Shown here: in pieces, positions 17,055 through 26,740 of the stretch
How the letters are laid out: each line of letters starts with the position of its first letter
How positions within the stretch are numbered: position 1 is the first letter of the stretch
Origin: Halomonas sp. McH1-25
Lineage (GTDB): Bacteria; Pseudomonadota; Gammaproteobacteria; Pseudomonadales; Halomonadaceae
DNA: 64,000 bases
NCBI RefSeq assembly: GCF_022348165.1
Contig: NZ_JAKRFI010000008.1
Span: 124,001-188,000, forward strand
Reading direction: 5' to 3'
Made by a program: the position numbers and the translations under genes
Notes under the pieces: model-generated
Databases searched by the model: none
What the model saw: only the letters and a program-made list of their open reading frames with translations
What the model was told of the DNA's origin: nothing

Positions 17055-17657
17055 TTACAGCTCCTTGGAGTATTCACCCAAGTACTTGGCAACGCCTTCG
17101 GCGTTGTCCTTCATGCCTTCTTTGCCTTCTTCCCAACCGGCCGGACAAACTTCGCCGTGTGTCTGGTGATGTTTCAGCGCCTTGACCATGCGCAACATTT
17201 CATCGACGTTACGGCCCAGCGGCAGGTTGTTGACCGTCTGGTGCTGAACGACACCCTCTTCGTCGATCAGGAAGGAGGCACGCAGTGCCACGCCGGCTTC
17301 CGGGTGCTCGATGCCGTAAGCCTGGGTAATGTCGTGCTTGACGTCGGCTACGATCGGGAAACCGACTTCCCCAATGCCGCCTGCGTCGGGAGACGTCTTG
17401 CGCCATGCATAGTGGGTAAACTGCGAGTCGATGGACACGCCAATGACTTCGACGCCAAGATCCTTGAACTGCGCCAGGCGATTGTCGTGGGCGATGATCT
17501 CGGACGGGCAGACGAAAGTGAAGTCCAGCGGCCAGAAGAACAGGACGCGCAGCTTACCGTTGCTGTCGGACAGCTTGAAGTTCTCGACGATCGTTCCATC
17601 GCCCAGGACGGCAGCGGCTTCGAAATCGGGTGCTTGGCGGCCAACCAATACGCTCAT
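17055..17657 (-). CDS. Typical 2-Cys peroxiredoxin (AhpC/TSA family)
   Basis: Reduces hydrogen peroxide and organic hydroperoxides. The 200-residue protein starts at 17657 with MSVLVGRQAPDFEAAAVLGD, preceded by an AAGGAGAT ribosome site; the nine upstream residues are not needed. The peroxidatic Cys is in PLDFTFVCPSEI (about residue 50) and the resolving Cys in HGEVCPAGW (about 170), with the GG-(V/L/I)-G-like GGIGEVGFPIVAD segment between. No ahpF is present; trxB next door is the likely upstream reductant via thioredoxin. Possible OxyR half-sites lie about 105-140 nt upstream of the start. Confidence 0.95.
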   Translation of the reverse strand: MSVLVGRQAPDFEAAAVLGDGTIVENFKLSDSNGKLRVLFFWPLDFTFVCPSEIIAHDNRLAQFKDLGVEVIGVSIDSQFTHYAWRKTSPDAGGIGEVGFPIVADVKHDITQAYGIEHPEAGVALRASFLIDEEGVVQHQTVNNLPLGRNVDEMLRMVKALKHHQTHGEVCPAGWEEGKEGMKDNAEGVAKYLGEYSKEL

Positions 17658-17758
17658 GTGGATCTCCTTGTTTAAGGTATTCACCGGGAGTGAATGAAAA
17701 GACGAGACCGAGAGTACCCTCCGGCTCCGGAATTGCCAATTTGATTAGACTAATGGCG

Positions 17759-17799
17759 TATATAGGCCATGTCTATCGCACTGTATTGACAAATACTAT
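17759..17799 (-). promoter_or_regulatory. Possible OxyR-like site upstream of the peroxiredoxin gene
   Basis: Read on the minus strand, ATAG-N7-CAAT-N8-ATAG-N7-CTAT spans 17799 to 17762. This approximates the OxyR tetrad ATAG-N7-CTAT-N7-ATAG-N7-CTAT with one mismatch and a 1-nt longer centre. AT-rich promoter-like sequence (TATATA) overlaps its end. The match is suggestive only. Confidence 0.4.
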
Positions 17800-17860
17800 C
17801 TAAACGGCAGTCGGGCTAAAGTTATCCCTATTAAAATGGTTGGCTGACACGCCTCGACTC

Positions 17861-18070
17861 TCAAAGTACGTCGTCGTCACGACCCAGCAAGATATTTTCC
17901 AACTCCCCCGATTGAGGCGACACGTTCACCTCGATCTGTATCGGCGCACAGCACCTCGGGCAATCATCCCAAGTACGGTGCGTTCCCTGACTCACATCGA
18001 TCAGCAGGTCGAAGCGGGTGCTACAGTAGGGACAGGTCACTTCGTGTGAAGTCAGCAGTTCTTCATGCAT
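17861..18070 (-). CDS. CPXCG-motif cysteine-rich small protein
   Basis: A small soluble protein of about 69 residues with two cysteine pairs, TCPYCSTRFDLLIDVS and DDCPRCCAPIQIEVNV, matching the CPXCG-motif cysteine-rich family. The arrangement suggests a rubredoxin-like or zinc-ribbon site. The first pair is CPYCS rather than CPYCG. Starts are possible at 18133, 18079 and 18070; I chose 18070 (MHEELLTSHEVTCPYC) because TTGGAG lies 10 nt upstream and homologues are short. Its function is unknown. It is transcribed toward the peroxiredoxin gene but separated from it by 203 nt. Confidence 0.82.
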   Translation of the reverse strand: MHEELLTSHEVTCPYCSTRFDLLIDVSQGTHRTWDDCPRCCAPIQIEVNVSPQSGELENILLGRDDDVL

Positions 18071-18409
18071 GGCATGCATGCTCCAAGGCCGGTCGGTTAT
18101 GCCTACCTTGAGATTGACCTTACCCCTTTTCAAGGTTTTTCCGGGCTTTATTCCCGGCTGGTCACGTCACCCTGTGTATCCTGTCGGTGTGTTGATATCG
18201 CGATTGCGCTGGCCGACGCTTGAAAACTGCACCTATCATGACCATGTGTGTAGAGACAGGGACGTGTCGACAATCATCGCCCTGAGACCAGAATCTTGTG
18301 GTCGTCGTCCCGAAACCTGACATGCGGGCGACCTAGCGACCCACATGCCGGAGCGGGCTACCCATGATGGAGCGCGTTCCGACAGCAAGGACAGAAGAGG
18401 AGGAGTTCC
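18071..18409. promoter_or_regulatory. Divergent intergenic region upstream of acnA
   Basis: This 339-nt region has no credible gene. Near 18130 a short GC-rich inverted repeat (CCGGG...CCCGG) is visible. A strong AGGAGGAG ribosome site precedes acnA. I could not fix a convincing -35/-10 pair for acnA. Confidence 0.5.
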
Positions 18410-21148
18410 ATGAGCGCCGAAGATACGCCGAATACCTTGAGTACCCTCGAAGCCGGGGGCCATACCTACCACTATTACAGTCTTCCCAAGGCTGCCGAGG
18501 CTCTGGGCGATATCAAGCGGCTTCCTTTTACGCTCAAGGTCCTGCTCGAGAATCAGCTCCGTTTCGCCAGCGAGCCCAGTGTCTCCCGCGAGGACATGCA
18601 GGCTCTGGTCGACTGGCAGCAGGAAGCCCGATCGTCGCGCGAAATCGGCTATCGTCCGGCCCGCGTGTTGATGCAGGACTTCACCGGGGTTCCCGGCGTG
18701 GTCGATCTCGCCTCGATGCGTGACGCCGTACAGCGCCTGGGTGAGGACCCGGCACGCATCAATCCGTTGTCACCGGTGGATCTGGTCATCGACCACTCGG
18801 TCATGGTCGACCATTTCGGTGACCCTTCGTCCTTCAAGGATAACGTCGCCATCGAGATGGAGCGCAACAAGGAACGTTACGAGTTCCTGCGCTGGGGTCA
18901 ACAGGCCTTCGACAACTTCCGCGTGGTCCCGCCGGGCACCGGCATCTGCCACCAGGTCAACCTGGAGTACCTGGGCAAGGCCGTATGGACCAAGGAAGAA
19001 GACGACAAGACCTTTGCCTATCCTGACACATTGGTGGGTACCGACTCGCATACCACGATGATCAACGGCCTGGGCGTACTGGGCTGGGGCGTCGGCGGGA
19101 TCGAAGCCGAGGCCGCCATGCTCGGCCAGCCGGTCTCGATGCTGATTCCCGAGGTCATCGGCTTCAAGATCACCGGCAAACTGCGCGAAGGCATCACCGC
19201 CACCGACCTGGTACTCACCGTCACCCAGATGCTGCGCAAGAAGGGCGTCGTCGGCAAGTTCGTCGAGTTCTACGGCGATGGCCTCAAGGACATGCCGGTC
19301 GCGGACCGTGCAACCATTGCCAACATGGCGCCGGAATATGGTGCGACGTGCGGCTTCTTCCCCATCGACGAGCAGACGCTGGATTACATGCGTCTGACCG
19401 GTCGCGACGACGACCAGATCGCTCTCGTCGAGGCTTATGCCAAGGCGCAGGGGCTGTGGCGCGAACCCGGCCACGAGCCGATCTACACCGACACCCTGCA
19501 GCTCGACATGGACGATGTCGTGGCCAGCCTGGCCGGCCCCAAGCGCCCTCAGGATCGCGTTGCACTGACCGACATGAAGCTGACCTTCGAGAAGCTGATG
19601 GACGGCGAAGCCACGGATGCCTCGGCACAAGCCCAGGCCCGTTGGCAGTCCGAAGGCGGCCAGCCGGCGGATTATGACCGGCACAGCCACTTCGAGAATA
19701 CCGATAGCCAGGTCTGCGAGATGGATGGCGAGTCGTTCAAGCTCAATCCTGGCGCGGTGGTCATTGCCGCGATCACCTCGTGCACCAACACCTCCAACCC
19801 CAGCGTGATGCTGGCGGCCGGCCTGCTGGCGCGCAAGGCCGTCGAAAAGGGCTTGTCCACCAAGCCGTGGGTCAAGACCTCGCTGGCACCCGGCTCCAAG
19901 GTGGTTACCGATTATTTGGCCGCAGGCGGCGTTCAGGAGGATCTCGACAAGCTCGGCTTCAATCTGGTGGGCTATGGTTGCACGACCTGTATTGGCAACT
20001 CCGGCCCGCTACCCGAGCAGATCGAGAAGGCCGTCGACGCCGGCGACCTGACGGTAGCCTCGGTGCTTTCCGGCAACCGCAACTTCGAGGGTCGCGTCCA
20101 CCCGCTGGTCAAGACCAACTGGCTGGCTTCGCCGCCGCTGGTGGTGGCCTATGCGCTGGCCGGCAACGTGCGCCTGGACCTGACGAAAGAGCCTATCGGT
20201 AACGGGCACGATGGCAATCCGGTCTATCTCAAGGATATCTGGCCGTCCCAGGCAGAGATCGCCGAAGCCGTGGAGCAGGTCAAGACCGACATGTTCCGCA
20301 AGGAATATGCCGAAGTATTCGAAGGCGACGAGATCTGGAAATCGCTCCAGGTGCCGGAAAGCAAGGTCTACGAGTGGTCCAAGGAATCCACCTATATCCA
20401 GCACCCGCCGTTTTTCGAAGGCATGGGACGCGAACCCGAGCCGGTCGAGGACGTCAAGGACGCCAAGGTACTGGCGATGCTCGGCGACTCGGTAACGACC
20501 GACCATATCTCGCCGGCCGGCTCGATCAAGCCCGATAGCCCTGCCGGTCGTTACCTTCAGGAGCACGGCGTGCAGCCCAAGGACTTCAACTCCTACGGCT
20601 CACGCCGCGGCAACCACGAAGTGATGATGCGTGGCACCTTCGCCAACGTGCGTATCCGCAACGAGATGCTCGATGGCGTCGAGGGTGGCTATACCCGCCA
20701 CGTCCCCTCCGGCGAACAGATGGCCATCTATGATGCCGCCATGAAGTATGCCGAGGACAGCACACCGCTGGTCGTGGTCGCTGGCAAGGAATACGGCACC
20801 GGCTCGTCACGCGACTGGGCGGCCAAGGGGACACGCCTGCTTGGCGTGCGTGCAGTGATTGCCGAATCCTACGAGCGTATCCACCGCTCAAACCTGATCG
20901 GCATGGGCGTGCTGCCGCTACAGTTCCCCGAAGGCGAGGACCGCAAGTCGCTGGGCCTGACCGGCGACGAGACTTTCTCCATCGAAGGCCTGAATGACCT
21001 CGAACCGGGCGGCACTGTTCGTGTAGTCATCAAGTCTGACAAGGGCGAGAAGGCCATCGACGCCACCTGCCGCATCGATACCGCCAACGAGATGGAATAC
21101 TACCGTCACGGCGGCATTCTGCATTACGTGCTACGCAGCATGCTGTAA
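18410..21148 (+). CDS. acnA: Aconitate hydratase A
   Basis: Interconverts citrate and isocitrate using a [4Fe-4S] cluster. At 912 residues it has the AcnA/IRP-type length (E. coli AcnA 891) rather than the AcnB type. Cluster cysteines are in [15 protein letters not shown] and [17 protein letters not shown]. The swivel domain contains [20 protein letters not shown] and the active-site [18 protein letters not shown] precedes the ATG. It is a single-gene unit upstream of convergent maeA, from which it is separated by strong palindromes. Confidence 0.98.
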   Translation: MSAEDTPNTLSTLEAGGHTYHYYSLPKAAEALGDIKRLPFTLKVLLENQLRFASEPSVSREDMQALVDWQQEARSSREIGYRPARVLMQDFTGVPGVVDLASMRDAVQRLGEDPARINPLSPVDLVIDHSVMVDHFGDPSSFKDNVAIEMERNKERYEFLRWGQQAFDNFRVVPPGTGICHQVNLEYLGKAVWTKEEDDKTFAYPDTLVGTDSHTTMINGLGVLGWGVGGIEAEAAMLGQPVSMLIPEVIGFKITGKLREGITATDLVLTVTQMLRKKGVVGKFVEFYGDGLKDMPVADRATIANMAPEYGATCGFFPIDEQTLDYMRLTGRDDDQIALVEAYAKAQGLWREPGHEPIYTDTLQLDMDDVVASLAGPKRPQDRVALTDMKLTFEKLMDGEATDASAQAQARWQSEGGQPADYDRHSHFENTDSQVCEMDGESFKLNPGAVVIAAITSCTNTSNPSVMLAAGLLARKAVEKGLSTKPWVKTSLAPGSKVVTDYLAAGGVQEDLDKLGFNLVGYGCTTCIGNSGPLPEQIEKAVDAGDLTVASVLSGNRNFEGRVHPLVKTNWLASPPLVVAYALAGNVRLDLTKEPIGNGHDGNPVYLKDIWPSQAEIAEAVEQVKTDMFRKEYAEVFEGDEIWKSLQVPESKVYEWSKESTYIQHPPFFEGMGREPEPVEDVKDAKVLAMLGDSVTTDHISPAGSIKPDSPAGRYLQEHGVQPKDFNSYGSRRGNHEVMMRGTFANVRIRNEMLDGVEGGYTRHVPSGEQMAIYDAAMKYAEDSTPLVVVAGKEYGTGSSRDWAAKGTRLLGVRAVIAESYERIHRSNLIGMGVLPLQFPEGEDRKSLGLTGDETFSIEGLNDLEPGGTVRVVIKSDKGEKAIDATCRIDTANEMEYYRHGGILHYVLRSML

Positions 21149-21151
21149 GTG

Positions 21152-21178
21152 CAAATGCGCCGGCCTCCGGCGCATTTG
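21152..21178 (+). terminator. Hairpin immediately after acnA
   Basis: A 12-bp stem, CAAATGCGCCGG/CCGGCGCATTTG with a 3-nt loop, begins 3 nt after the acnA stop. It has no T-run and precedes the stronger palindrome at 21186. Confidence 0.65.
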
Positions 21179-21185
21179 GTCATCA

Positions 21186-21225
21186 AAGAAACGCCCCACT
21201 GCGAGCTCGCAGTGGGGCGTTTCTT
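21186..21225. terminator. 40-nt perfect palindrome, bidirectional terminator between acnA and maeA
   Basis: Every base from 21186 to 21225 pairs, with AAGAAACGCCCC at one end and GGGGCGTTTCTT at the other and GAGCTC at the centre. T-rich ends on both strands fit a bidirectional intrinsic terminator for convergent acnA and maeA. Confidence 0.85.
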
Positions 21226-21243
21226 ATTAAACGAACCATCATG

Positions 21244-21290
21244 GATTCCCTGCGAAAAGGCAGCGAGCGCAGCCACTTTTCGTTGGAATC
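21244..21290 (-). repeat. Two-part inverted repeat abutting the maeA stop
   Basis: GATTCC (21244) pairs with GGAATC (ending 21290), and CGAAAAG (21253) pairs with CTTTTCG (ending 21282), around a 16-nt loop. The element ends directly at the maeA stop codon, so it would fold at the 3' end of that mRNA. Confidence 0.6.
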
Positions 21291-22970
21291 TTAGAAGGCG
21301 CGGCGACGATACCCCCGATACCGCGGATACCAGAAGTTCCGCTCGATCGCCTCCCAAAGCACCTCGTCACTGGAACGCAGCGCCACGCCATCTTCCTGCG
21401 CCTGCTTGGCTACGTCGAATGCGATGGCCTTGCTGATCTCGCGAATGTCGCCCAACGACGGCAACAGCGCACCCTCACCGTGCTTGACGATAGGCGCCCC
21501 CTCGGCCAGCGCATTGGAAGCTGCCATCAGCATGGCATCGGTCACACGTGTGGCGTTGGCTGCCACGACACCCAGGCCGATGCCAGGGAAGATGTAAGCA
21601 TTGTTGCACTGGGCGATAGGGATGCTGCGTTCGCCCACCTGAGCCGGCGGGAACGGGCTACCGGTAGCGACGAGCGCTTCGCCGTTGGTCCAGTCGAGAA
21701 TGTCCTGCGGCTTGGCCTCGACGCGCGAGGTAGGGTTGGACAGCGGCATGACCAGCGGATTGGGACAGTTTTCATGCATGGCACGGATTACCGCCTCGGT
21801 AAACAGGCCGGGCTGTCCCGACACGCCGATCAGCACGGTGGGATGCGCATTGCGGACCACGTCCAGCAGCGTCTTACCCGGCCAGTCGGCGACTTCACCT
21901 TGGGCGTGGGTCAGGCGCTGCTGGAAATCGTAAAGATCGTCCATATCATCGGTAAGCAGACCGAAACGGTCGACCATAAAGATGCGCTTTCTCGCCTCGG
22001 CATCACTGAGGCCTTCCTCGGTCATGGCCACGATGATCTGCTCGGCGATGCCACAGCCGGCCGAGCCGGCCCCCAGGAATGCCACGCGCTGATCGCTGAC
22101 CTTGACCCCACGCGCCTTGCAGGCGGCCAGCAGCGTACCCACGCAGACCGCCGCAGTACCCTGAATATCGTCGTTGAAGCAGCACAACTCGTCACGGTAG
22201 CGCTCGAGCAACGGCATGGCATTGGTCTGCGCGAAGTCTTCGAACTGCAGCAGCACATTCGGCCAGCGACGCTTCACCGCCTGCATGAACATGGCGATGA
22301 ATTCGGCGTACTCCTCATCGCTGACGCGCGGATGACGCCAGCCCATGTACATCGGATCGTCGAGCAGGGCCTGGTTGTTGGTACCCACGTCGAGCATGAT
22401 GGGCAACGTATAGGCCGGACTAACACCGCCGCAGGCGGTGTACAGCGACAGCTTGCCAATCGGTATCCCCATGCCGCCGATGCCCTGGTCGCCCAACCCC
22501 AGGATGCGTTCGCCGTCGGTAACCACGATGACCTTGACCTTGTCCTTCGTCGCACTGCGCAGGATGTCATCCATATGCTCGCGGTCGGGATAGGAGACGA
22601 AGATGCCGCGATGGTTACGATAGATGTTCGAGAACTCCTCGCATGCCTCACCCACGGTCGGCGTGTAGATGATCGGCATCATCTCTTCGAGATGTTCCTC
22701 GAGCAGTCGGAAGAACAACGTCTCGTTGTCGTCCTGGATCGAGCGTAGATAGATATGCTTGTCGAGGTTGGTGGCGTTCTGGCGATACTGGAGATAGGCC
22801 CGTTCGACCTGTTCCTCGATGGTCTCGACATTCTGGGGCAGCAGCCCGACCAGATTGAACTCGATACGTTCTTTCAGCGAGAAGGCACTACCCTTGTTGA
22901 GCAGTGGCATTTCCAGCAGTGACGGACCGGCATAGGGAATGTACAGGGGACGTTTGGCTTGCTCGCTCAT
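21291..22970 (-). CDS. maeA: NAD-dependent malic enzyme
   Basis: Oxidatively decarboxylates malate to pyruvate. The 559-residue protein is of the E. coli MaeA/SfcA class (565). The start at 22970 reads [20 protein letters not shown]; a 44-residue extension upstream was rejected as not conserved. Visible motifs are [37 protein letters not shown], the metal-binding [16 protein letters not shown] and [11 protein letters not shown], and the Rossmann [17 protein letters not shown]. It converges on acnA and diverges from the deacetylase-family gene. Confidence 0.97.
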   Translation of the reverse strand: MSEQAKRPLYIPYAGPSLLEMPLLNKGSAFSLKERIEFNLVGLLPQNVETIEEQVERAYLQYRQNATNLDKHIYLRSIQDDNETLFFRLLEEHLEEMMPIIYTPTVGEACEEFSNIYRNHRGIFVSYPDREHMDDILRSATKDKVKVIVVTDGERILGLGDQGIGGMGIPIGKLSLYTACGGVSPAYTLPIMLDVGTNNQALLDDPMYMGWRHPRVSDEEYAEFIAMFMQAVKRRWPNVLLQFEDFAQTNAMPLLERYRDELCCFNDDIQGTAAVCVGTLLAACKARGVKVSDQRVAFLGAGSAGCGIAEQIIVAMTEEGLSDAEARKRIFMVDRFGLLTDDMDDLYDFQQRLTHAQGEVADWPGKTLLDVVRNAHPTVLIGVSGQPGLFTEAVIRAMHENCPNPLVMPLSNPTSRVEAKPQDILDWTNGEALVATGSPFPPAQVGERSIPIAQCNNAYIFPGIGLGVVAANATRVTDAMLMAASNALAEGAPIVKHGEGALLPSLGDIREISKAIAFDVAKQAQEDGVALRSSDEVLWEAIERNFWYPRYRGYRRRAF

Positions 22971-23191
22971 GTCTCGGCTCGTAGTGGTACGAAGGTGAAT
23001 GGATGGCTGCCGAACCAACGGTGCGTGAATACGCTCCGGGCCTCGAACGATGTTCTGTGCGCCTAGATTAACACGCTTGCCGACAATGAGCGCGACGCAC
23101 ACCGCCCGACTCCCGCTTTCGAGCCCGGGCCTCGGTCGCTATGGTTACGCTTACGCTTAGCGAAAGATTTTCCGTTTTTTCAGGAGCCGGC

Positions 23192-24199
23192 ATGCGCACG
23201 TTCTACCATGACGACCAGGCCCTGCATCATCCGTGCAGCTATTTCTCGCGCGGCAAGATGCGTACGCCGCAAGAGGTGCCGACACGCATCGATCCGCTGC
23301 TCGCGGCCGTGGCATCCTTGAACGCCTCGTGCGAGCGCCCCGGGGATGCCGGCATGGGCCCCATTGCCGAAGTGCATACCCAACCCTACCTGCGTTTTCT
23401 GGAAAGTGCCCATCGACGCTGGCCCGAAGACTGGGGCGGCGAGGTCATGTCCAACGTCTTCGTGCGCGAACCCAATGCCCTGCGTGGCGTACTCGCCGAA
23501 GCCGGCCGTTATCTGGCCGATGGCAGCGCGCCGCTGGGCGAATTTACCTGGCAGGCCGCCTACGCCTCGGCACAGAGCGCCATCGCCGCCGCCGACACCT
23601 TGATCCAGGGCGAGCGCCAGGCCTATGCACTATGTCGTCCGCCGGGCCACCATGCGCGCGCCGATGCGGCCGGCGGCTTCTGCTATCTCAACAATGCCGC
23701 CATCGCGGCCCAGCGGCTCAGTCATCACCATTCGCGCATCGCCATTCTCGATACCGACATGCACCACGGCCAGGGAATCCAGGAAATCTTCTATACCCGT
23801 GACGATGTACTTTACGTTTCGATCCACGGCGATCCGACCAACTTCTACCCCGCCGCTTGCGGCTTCGAGGACGAACGCGGCCAAGAATCCGGCTACGGCT
23901 ACAACCTCAACCTGCCGATGCCCCACGGCGCTTCGGAAGCCGACTTCTTCGCCCGGCTCGACGAGGCCTGCCGCGCCGTTGCCCTGTATGCCCCCGACGT
24001 GTTGATCCTGGCCCTGGGTTTCGATATCTATACCGACGATCCCCAGGCCAAGGTCAGCGTCAGTACGGAGGGCTTCGCCCAGCTCGGCCAGATCGTCGCC
24101 GGGTTCAATCTGCCTACGCTGGTGATCCAGGAAGGTGGTTACGCCGTGGATAGCCTGGAAGTGAACGCTCGCTCCTTCTTTCGCGGACTGCTGGGCTGA
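23192..24199 (+). CDS. Histone-deacetylase/acetylpolyamine-amidohydrolase family protein
   Basis: A 335-residue zinc-dependent deacetylase-fold enzyme. The start at 23192 (MRTFYHDDQALHHPCSYFSR) has CAGGAG upstream. Catalytic features are the His pair in RPPGHHARADAAGGFCYLNN, the zinc ligands Asp and His in ILDTDMHHGQGIQEIFY, and a distal Asp in LALGFDIYTDDPQ. The N-terminal pattern is typical of bacterial acetylpolyamine amidohydrolases, so acetylpolyamines or other acetylated small molecules are the likely substrate; the exact one cannot be read from sequence. It is divergent from maeA and converges on the YeeE-type transporter. Confidence 0.9.
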   Translation: MRTFYHDDQALHHPCSYFSRGKMRTPQEVPTRIDPLLAAVASLNASCERPGDAGMGPIAEVHTQPYLRFLESAHRRWPEDWGGEVMSNVFVREPNALRGVLAEAGRYLADGSAPLGEFTWQAAYASAQSAIAAADTLIQGERQAYALCRPPGHHARADAAGGFCYLNNAAIAAQRLSHHHSRIAILDTDMHHGQGIQEIFYTRDDVLYVSIHGDPTNFYPAACGFEDERGQESGYGYNLNLPMPHGASEADFFARLDEACRAVALYAPDVLILALGFDIYTDDPQAKVSVSTEGFAQLGQIVAGFNLPTLVIQEGGYAVDSLEVNARSFFRGLLG

Positions 24200-24205
24200 A
24201 ACGAC

Positions 24206-24231
24206 GACGCCCCGGCAAAGGCCGAGGCGTC
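24206..24231. terminator. Hairpin between the deacetylase-family and YeeE-type genes
   Basis: GACGCCCCGGC and GCCGAGGCGTC form a stem with one C.A mismatch and a 4-nt loop, between two convergent stops. There is no clear T-run. Confidence 0.6.
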
Positions 24232-24253
24232 AGGAGCGGAAAACGGCTGGTAC

Positions 24254-25456
24254 TCAGTTGCTGCGTGCCACGGGCTGTGCGGGGCGACTGAAGAACCACG
24301 GGCGCAGCTTGACGCCCAAAATGTTGCCGGCAAAGGCCGCCACCAGCCACAACCAGCCATGCAGACTGCCCGAGGCAATGCCGCCAAAATATGCGCCGAT
24401 ATTGCAGCCGAACGCCAGACGCGCCCCGTAACCGAGCAACAGGCCACCCACAACCGCGGCAACGACCGAACGCAGCGGAATATTGAACTTCGGCGCAAAC
24501 TTGCCGGCTAGCGAAGCAGCCACCAACGCCCCCAGAATGATCCCCACATTCATCACGGTCGTAATATCGGACCACACGCTTGCCTCGAGCGCGGCAGCGT
24601 TACCAGGGGCCTGCCAGTAACCCCAACTGCTGACATCGCCGCCCAGCACCTCGAAGACCTTGGCGCCCCAAAGCGCAAACGCCGACGTGATGCCCCATGG
24701 ACGGCCCGCCAGCGCCAGGGTAATGAAATTGAGCAGCGCCAGCGCAACGGCGCCGAACAGCAGCGGCCAGGGGCCACGCAGCCAGCGTGAACGCTTGTCT
24801 TCGACCTGAGGGGCTGACTCCAGCCGGCCATGGCGATGCCGCTCCATGATCACTGTGACCGCGGCAATCAGGGCAAAGACCGCCAAGCTGACCGCAATAC
24901 CGCCACCGGCACCGAACACCTCGACCAGCGAGGTCGGCCGAAAGGCCGGCAGGCTCTGCCACCAGGTAAAGTGCGCCGTACCGATCAAGGAGCCGACGAT
25001 GAAGAAAGCTAGGGTGATGAGCATGCGGGCATTGCCGCCACCGACCGTGAACAGCGTGCCGGAAGCGCAACCGCCGCCGAGCTGCATTCCCAGGCCAAAC
25101 AGAAAGGCACCCACCAGCACCGATACCCCGATCGGCGCAACATAACCCGACACTGGCGTGCCGAACAGCGTACCCGCCGCCAGCGCCGGAAAGAACAGCA
25201 CCACGGCCAGGGCAAGCATGAGCATCTGGGCACGCAATCCGCGCCCACGCCGCTCGCTGATAAATACGCGCCAGGCCCCGGTGAAACCGAACGCGGCATG
25301 ATAGAGCACCATGCCGAAGGCGCCACCGACCAGCATGAGTGCAGCCAGCCGCGGGCCGAAGGCGATCGCCAGCCCCAGCATACCCAGCAGCAACGCCCCC
25401 GCCCCCAGCCAAACCGCGGGAGCCGGGCGTTGCGGCGCCAATGTCATGTCCGTCAT
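24254..25456 (-). CDS. YeeE/YedE family sulfur-compound transporter
   Basis: A 400-residue inner-membrane protein with about ten hydrophobic segments and two YeeE/YedE repeats. The first repeat carries GLGMQLGGGCASGTLFTVGG, the second GYGARLAFGCNIGAYFGGIA followed by SGSLHGWLW. These Cys-containing loops are the conserved substrate path in YeeE (TsuA), a thiosulfate importer. The start at 25456 (MTDMTLAPQRPA) is set by an AGGAGGAG ribosome site; the frame opens 21 residues earlier without one. No TusA/YeeD-like gene is adjacent, so the cargo (thiosulfate or another sulfur species) is inferred. Confidence 0.9.
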   Translation of the reverse strand: MTDMTLAPQRPAPAVWLGAGALLLGMLGLAIAFGPRLAALMLVGGAFGMVLYHAAFGFTGAWRVFISERRGRGLRAQMLMLALAVVLFFPALAAGTLFGTPVSGYVAPIGVSVLVGAFLFGLGMQLGGGCASGTLFTVGGGNARMLITLAFFIVGSLIGTAHFTWWQSLPAFRPTSLVEVFGAGGGIAVSLAVFALIAAVTVIMERHRHGRLESAPQVEDKRSRWLRGPWPLLFGAVALALLNFITLALAGRPWGITSAFALWGAKVFEVLGGDVSSWGYWQAPGNAAALEASVWSDITTVMNVGIILGALVAASLAGKFAPKFNIPLRSVVAAVVGGLLLGYGARLAFGCNIGAYFGGIASGSLHGWLWLVAAFAGNILGVKLRPWFFSRPAQPVARSN

Positions 25457-25547
25457 GGACTCCTCCTGATTCGTGAGCTCATCCGAGCAAAGCCGGATAA
25501 AGCCTACCTTTTTACTCAAGAATCAGGAAATAGATAAGCGCGATGAA

Positions 25548-25571
25548 TTAATTAGCTTTAGGAATAATTAA
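25548..25571 (-). promoter_or_regulatory. AT-rich inverted repeat upstream of the YeeE-type gene
   Basis: TTAATTA (25548-25554) and TAATTAA (25565-25571) flank a 10-nt spacer, 92 nt upstream of the start codon. An isolated AT-rich palindrome in GC-rich DNA is a plausible operator; no regulator is identified. Confidence 0.4.
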
Positions 25572-25584
25572 CCCGCTTACAATA

Positions 25585-25603
25585 AGCGCCCACGTGGGGC
25601 GCT
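25585..25603 (-). terminator. Weak terminator of trpS
   Basis: AGCGCCC/GGGCGCT with a 5-nt loop, followed by TATTGT on the minus strand, 22 nt after the trpS stop. Confidence 0.5.
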
Positions 25604-25625
25604 CTCGGCGTCGCAGGCAGGTCGA

Positions 25626-26639
25626 CTAGACGAAGCGTCCCAGCCCCACCGCATGGCGCAACTTGTCCATCAGCGGCGCAGCCTCGGTGCGGGCACGCTC
25701 AGCCCCTGTCTTCAGCACCCGCTCGATATGACCGGGATCTTCCATCAGCGCCTGGTAACGCTCGCGCGGCTCGCGCAGGTGGGCGTTGAGGTGCTCGAAC
25801 AATTCGTTCTTGGCCTCGCCCCAACCGATGCCTTCGGCATAACGTTGGCGCATCGCCTGTGTCTCTTCGGCACTGGCGAAGGCCGAATAGATCTGGAACA
25901 GCGTGCAGGCATCGGGATCCTTCGGCTCGCCGGGCTCCAGCGAGTTGGTCTTGATCTTGCGGACCAGCTTGAGCAGTTTCTTCTCGCTGACGAACAGCGG
26001 AATGGTGTTGTTGTAGCTCTTGGACATCTTGCGTCCGTCGAGCCCGCCCAGCACCTCGACCTTCTCGTCGACCACCGCCTCGGGCAGTGTGAAGTACTGG
26101 CCCTTGAACAGGTGATTGAAGCGCCCGGCCATGTCGCGCGCCATTTCGATGTGCTGGATCTGATCACGCCCCACCGGCACCTTGTTGGCATTGAACATCA
26201 GGATGTCGGCGGCCATCAGCACCGGGTAGCCGAACAGGCCCATGGTCACGCCCTTGTCCAGATCCTGCTGGCCCGCGGACTCGTTCTCGGCCACGGCGGC
26301 CTTGTAGGCATGCGCCCGATTCATCAGGCCCTTGGCGCAGACGCAGGAAAGCATCCAGTTCAGTTCGGGGATCTCGGGAATGTCCGACTGGCGATAGAAG
26401 ATGGCATTGTCGGTATCCAGGCCCAGCGCCAGCCAGGTGGCGGCGATCTCCAGACGTGACTCCTGGACGCGCTTGGGATCCTGACACTTGATCAGGGCAT
26501 GCAGATCGGCGAGAAAATAATAGGACTGTACGTTGGGGTCCTGGCTGGCGTCGATCGCCGGCTTGATGGCTCCGACGTAATTGCCGAGATGCGGCGTGCC
26601 GGTGGTGGTGATACCGGTAAGAACGCGAGTTTTTTCCAT
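25626..26639 (-). CDS. trpS: Tryptophanyl-tRNA synthetase
   Basis: Class I aminoacyl-tRNA synthetase charging tRNA-Trp, 337 residues. The HIGH-type signature is in [19 protein letters not shown] and the KMSKS signature in [17 protein letters not shown]. The start at 26639 ([14 protein letters not shown]) begins directly at the first beta strand; a 16-residue upstream extension was not adopted. Other conserved parts are [11 protein letters not shown] and [16 protein letters not shown]. It has its own gap from ald and is followed by a weak hairpin. Confidence 0.97.
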   Translation of the reverse strand: MEKTRVLTGITTTGTPHLGNYVGAIKPAIDASQDPNVQSYYFLADLHALIKCQDPKRVQESRLEIAATWLALGLDTDNAIFYRQSDIPEIPELNWMLSCVCAKGLMNRAHAYKAAVAENESAGQQDLDKGVTMGLFGYPVLMAADILMFNANKVPVGRDQIQHIEMARDMAGRFNHLFKGQYFTLPEAVVDEKVEVLGGLDGRKMSKSYNNTIPLFVSEKKLLKLVRKIKTNSLEPGEPKDPDACTLFQIYSAFASAEETQAMRQRYAEGIGWGEAKNELFEHLNAHLREPRERYQALMEDPGHIERVLKTGAERARTEAAPLMDKLRHAVGLGRFV

Positions 26640-26740
26640 GAGTAGGCGTATCTGCGTAAGCGAGGGTAAATACGCCCTAGTGTACAACGCCGGTGCTTTT
26701 CAAAGCGACCGCCGGCCATGGACCGGCAGTCCGGTAAGTT

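Noticed and set aside
18364-18723. A 119-codon frame overlapping the acnA start
   Set aside because: It has no ribosome site and is out of frame with acnA, which has a strong AGGAGGAG site.
21480-22748. A 422-codon plus-strand frame opposite maeA
   Set aside because: MaeA signatures are intact on the minus strand; the opposite frame has no support.
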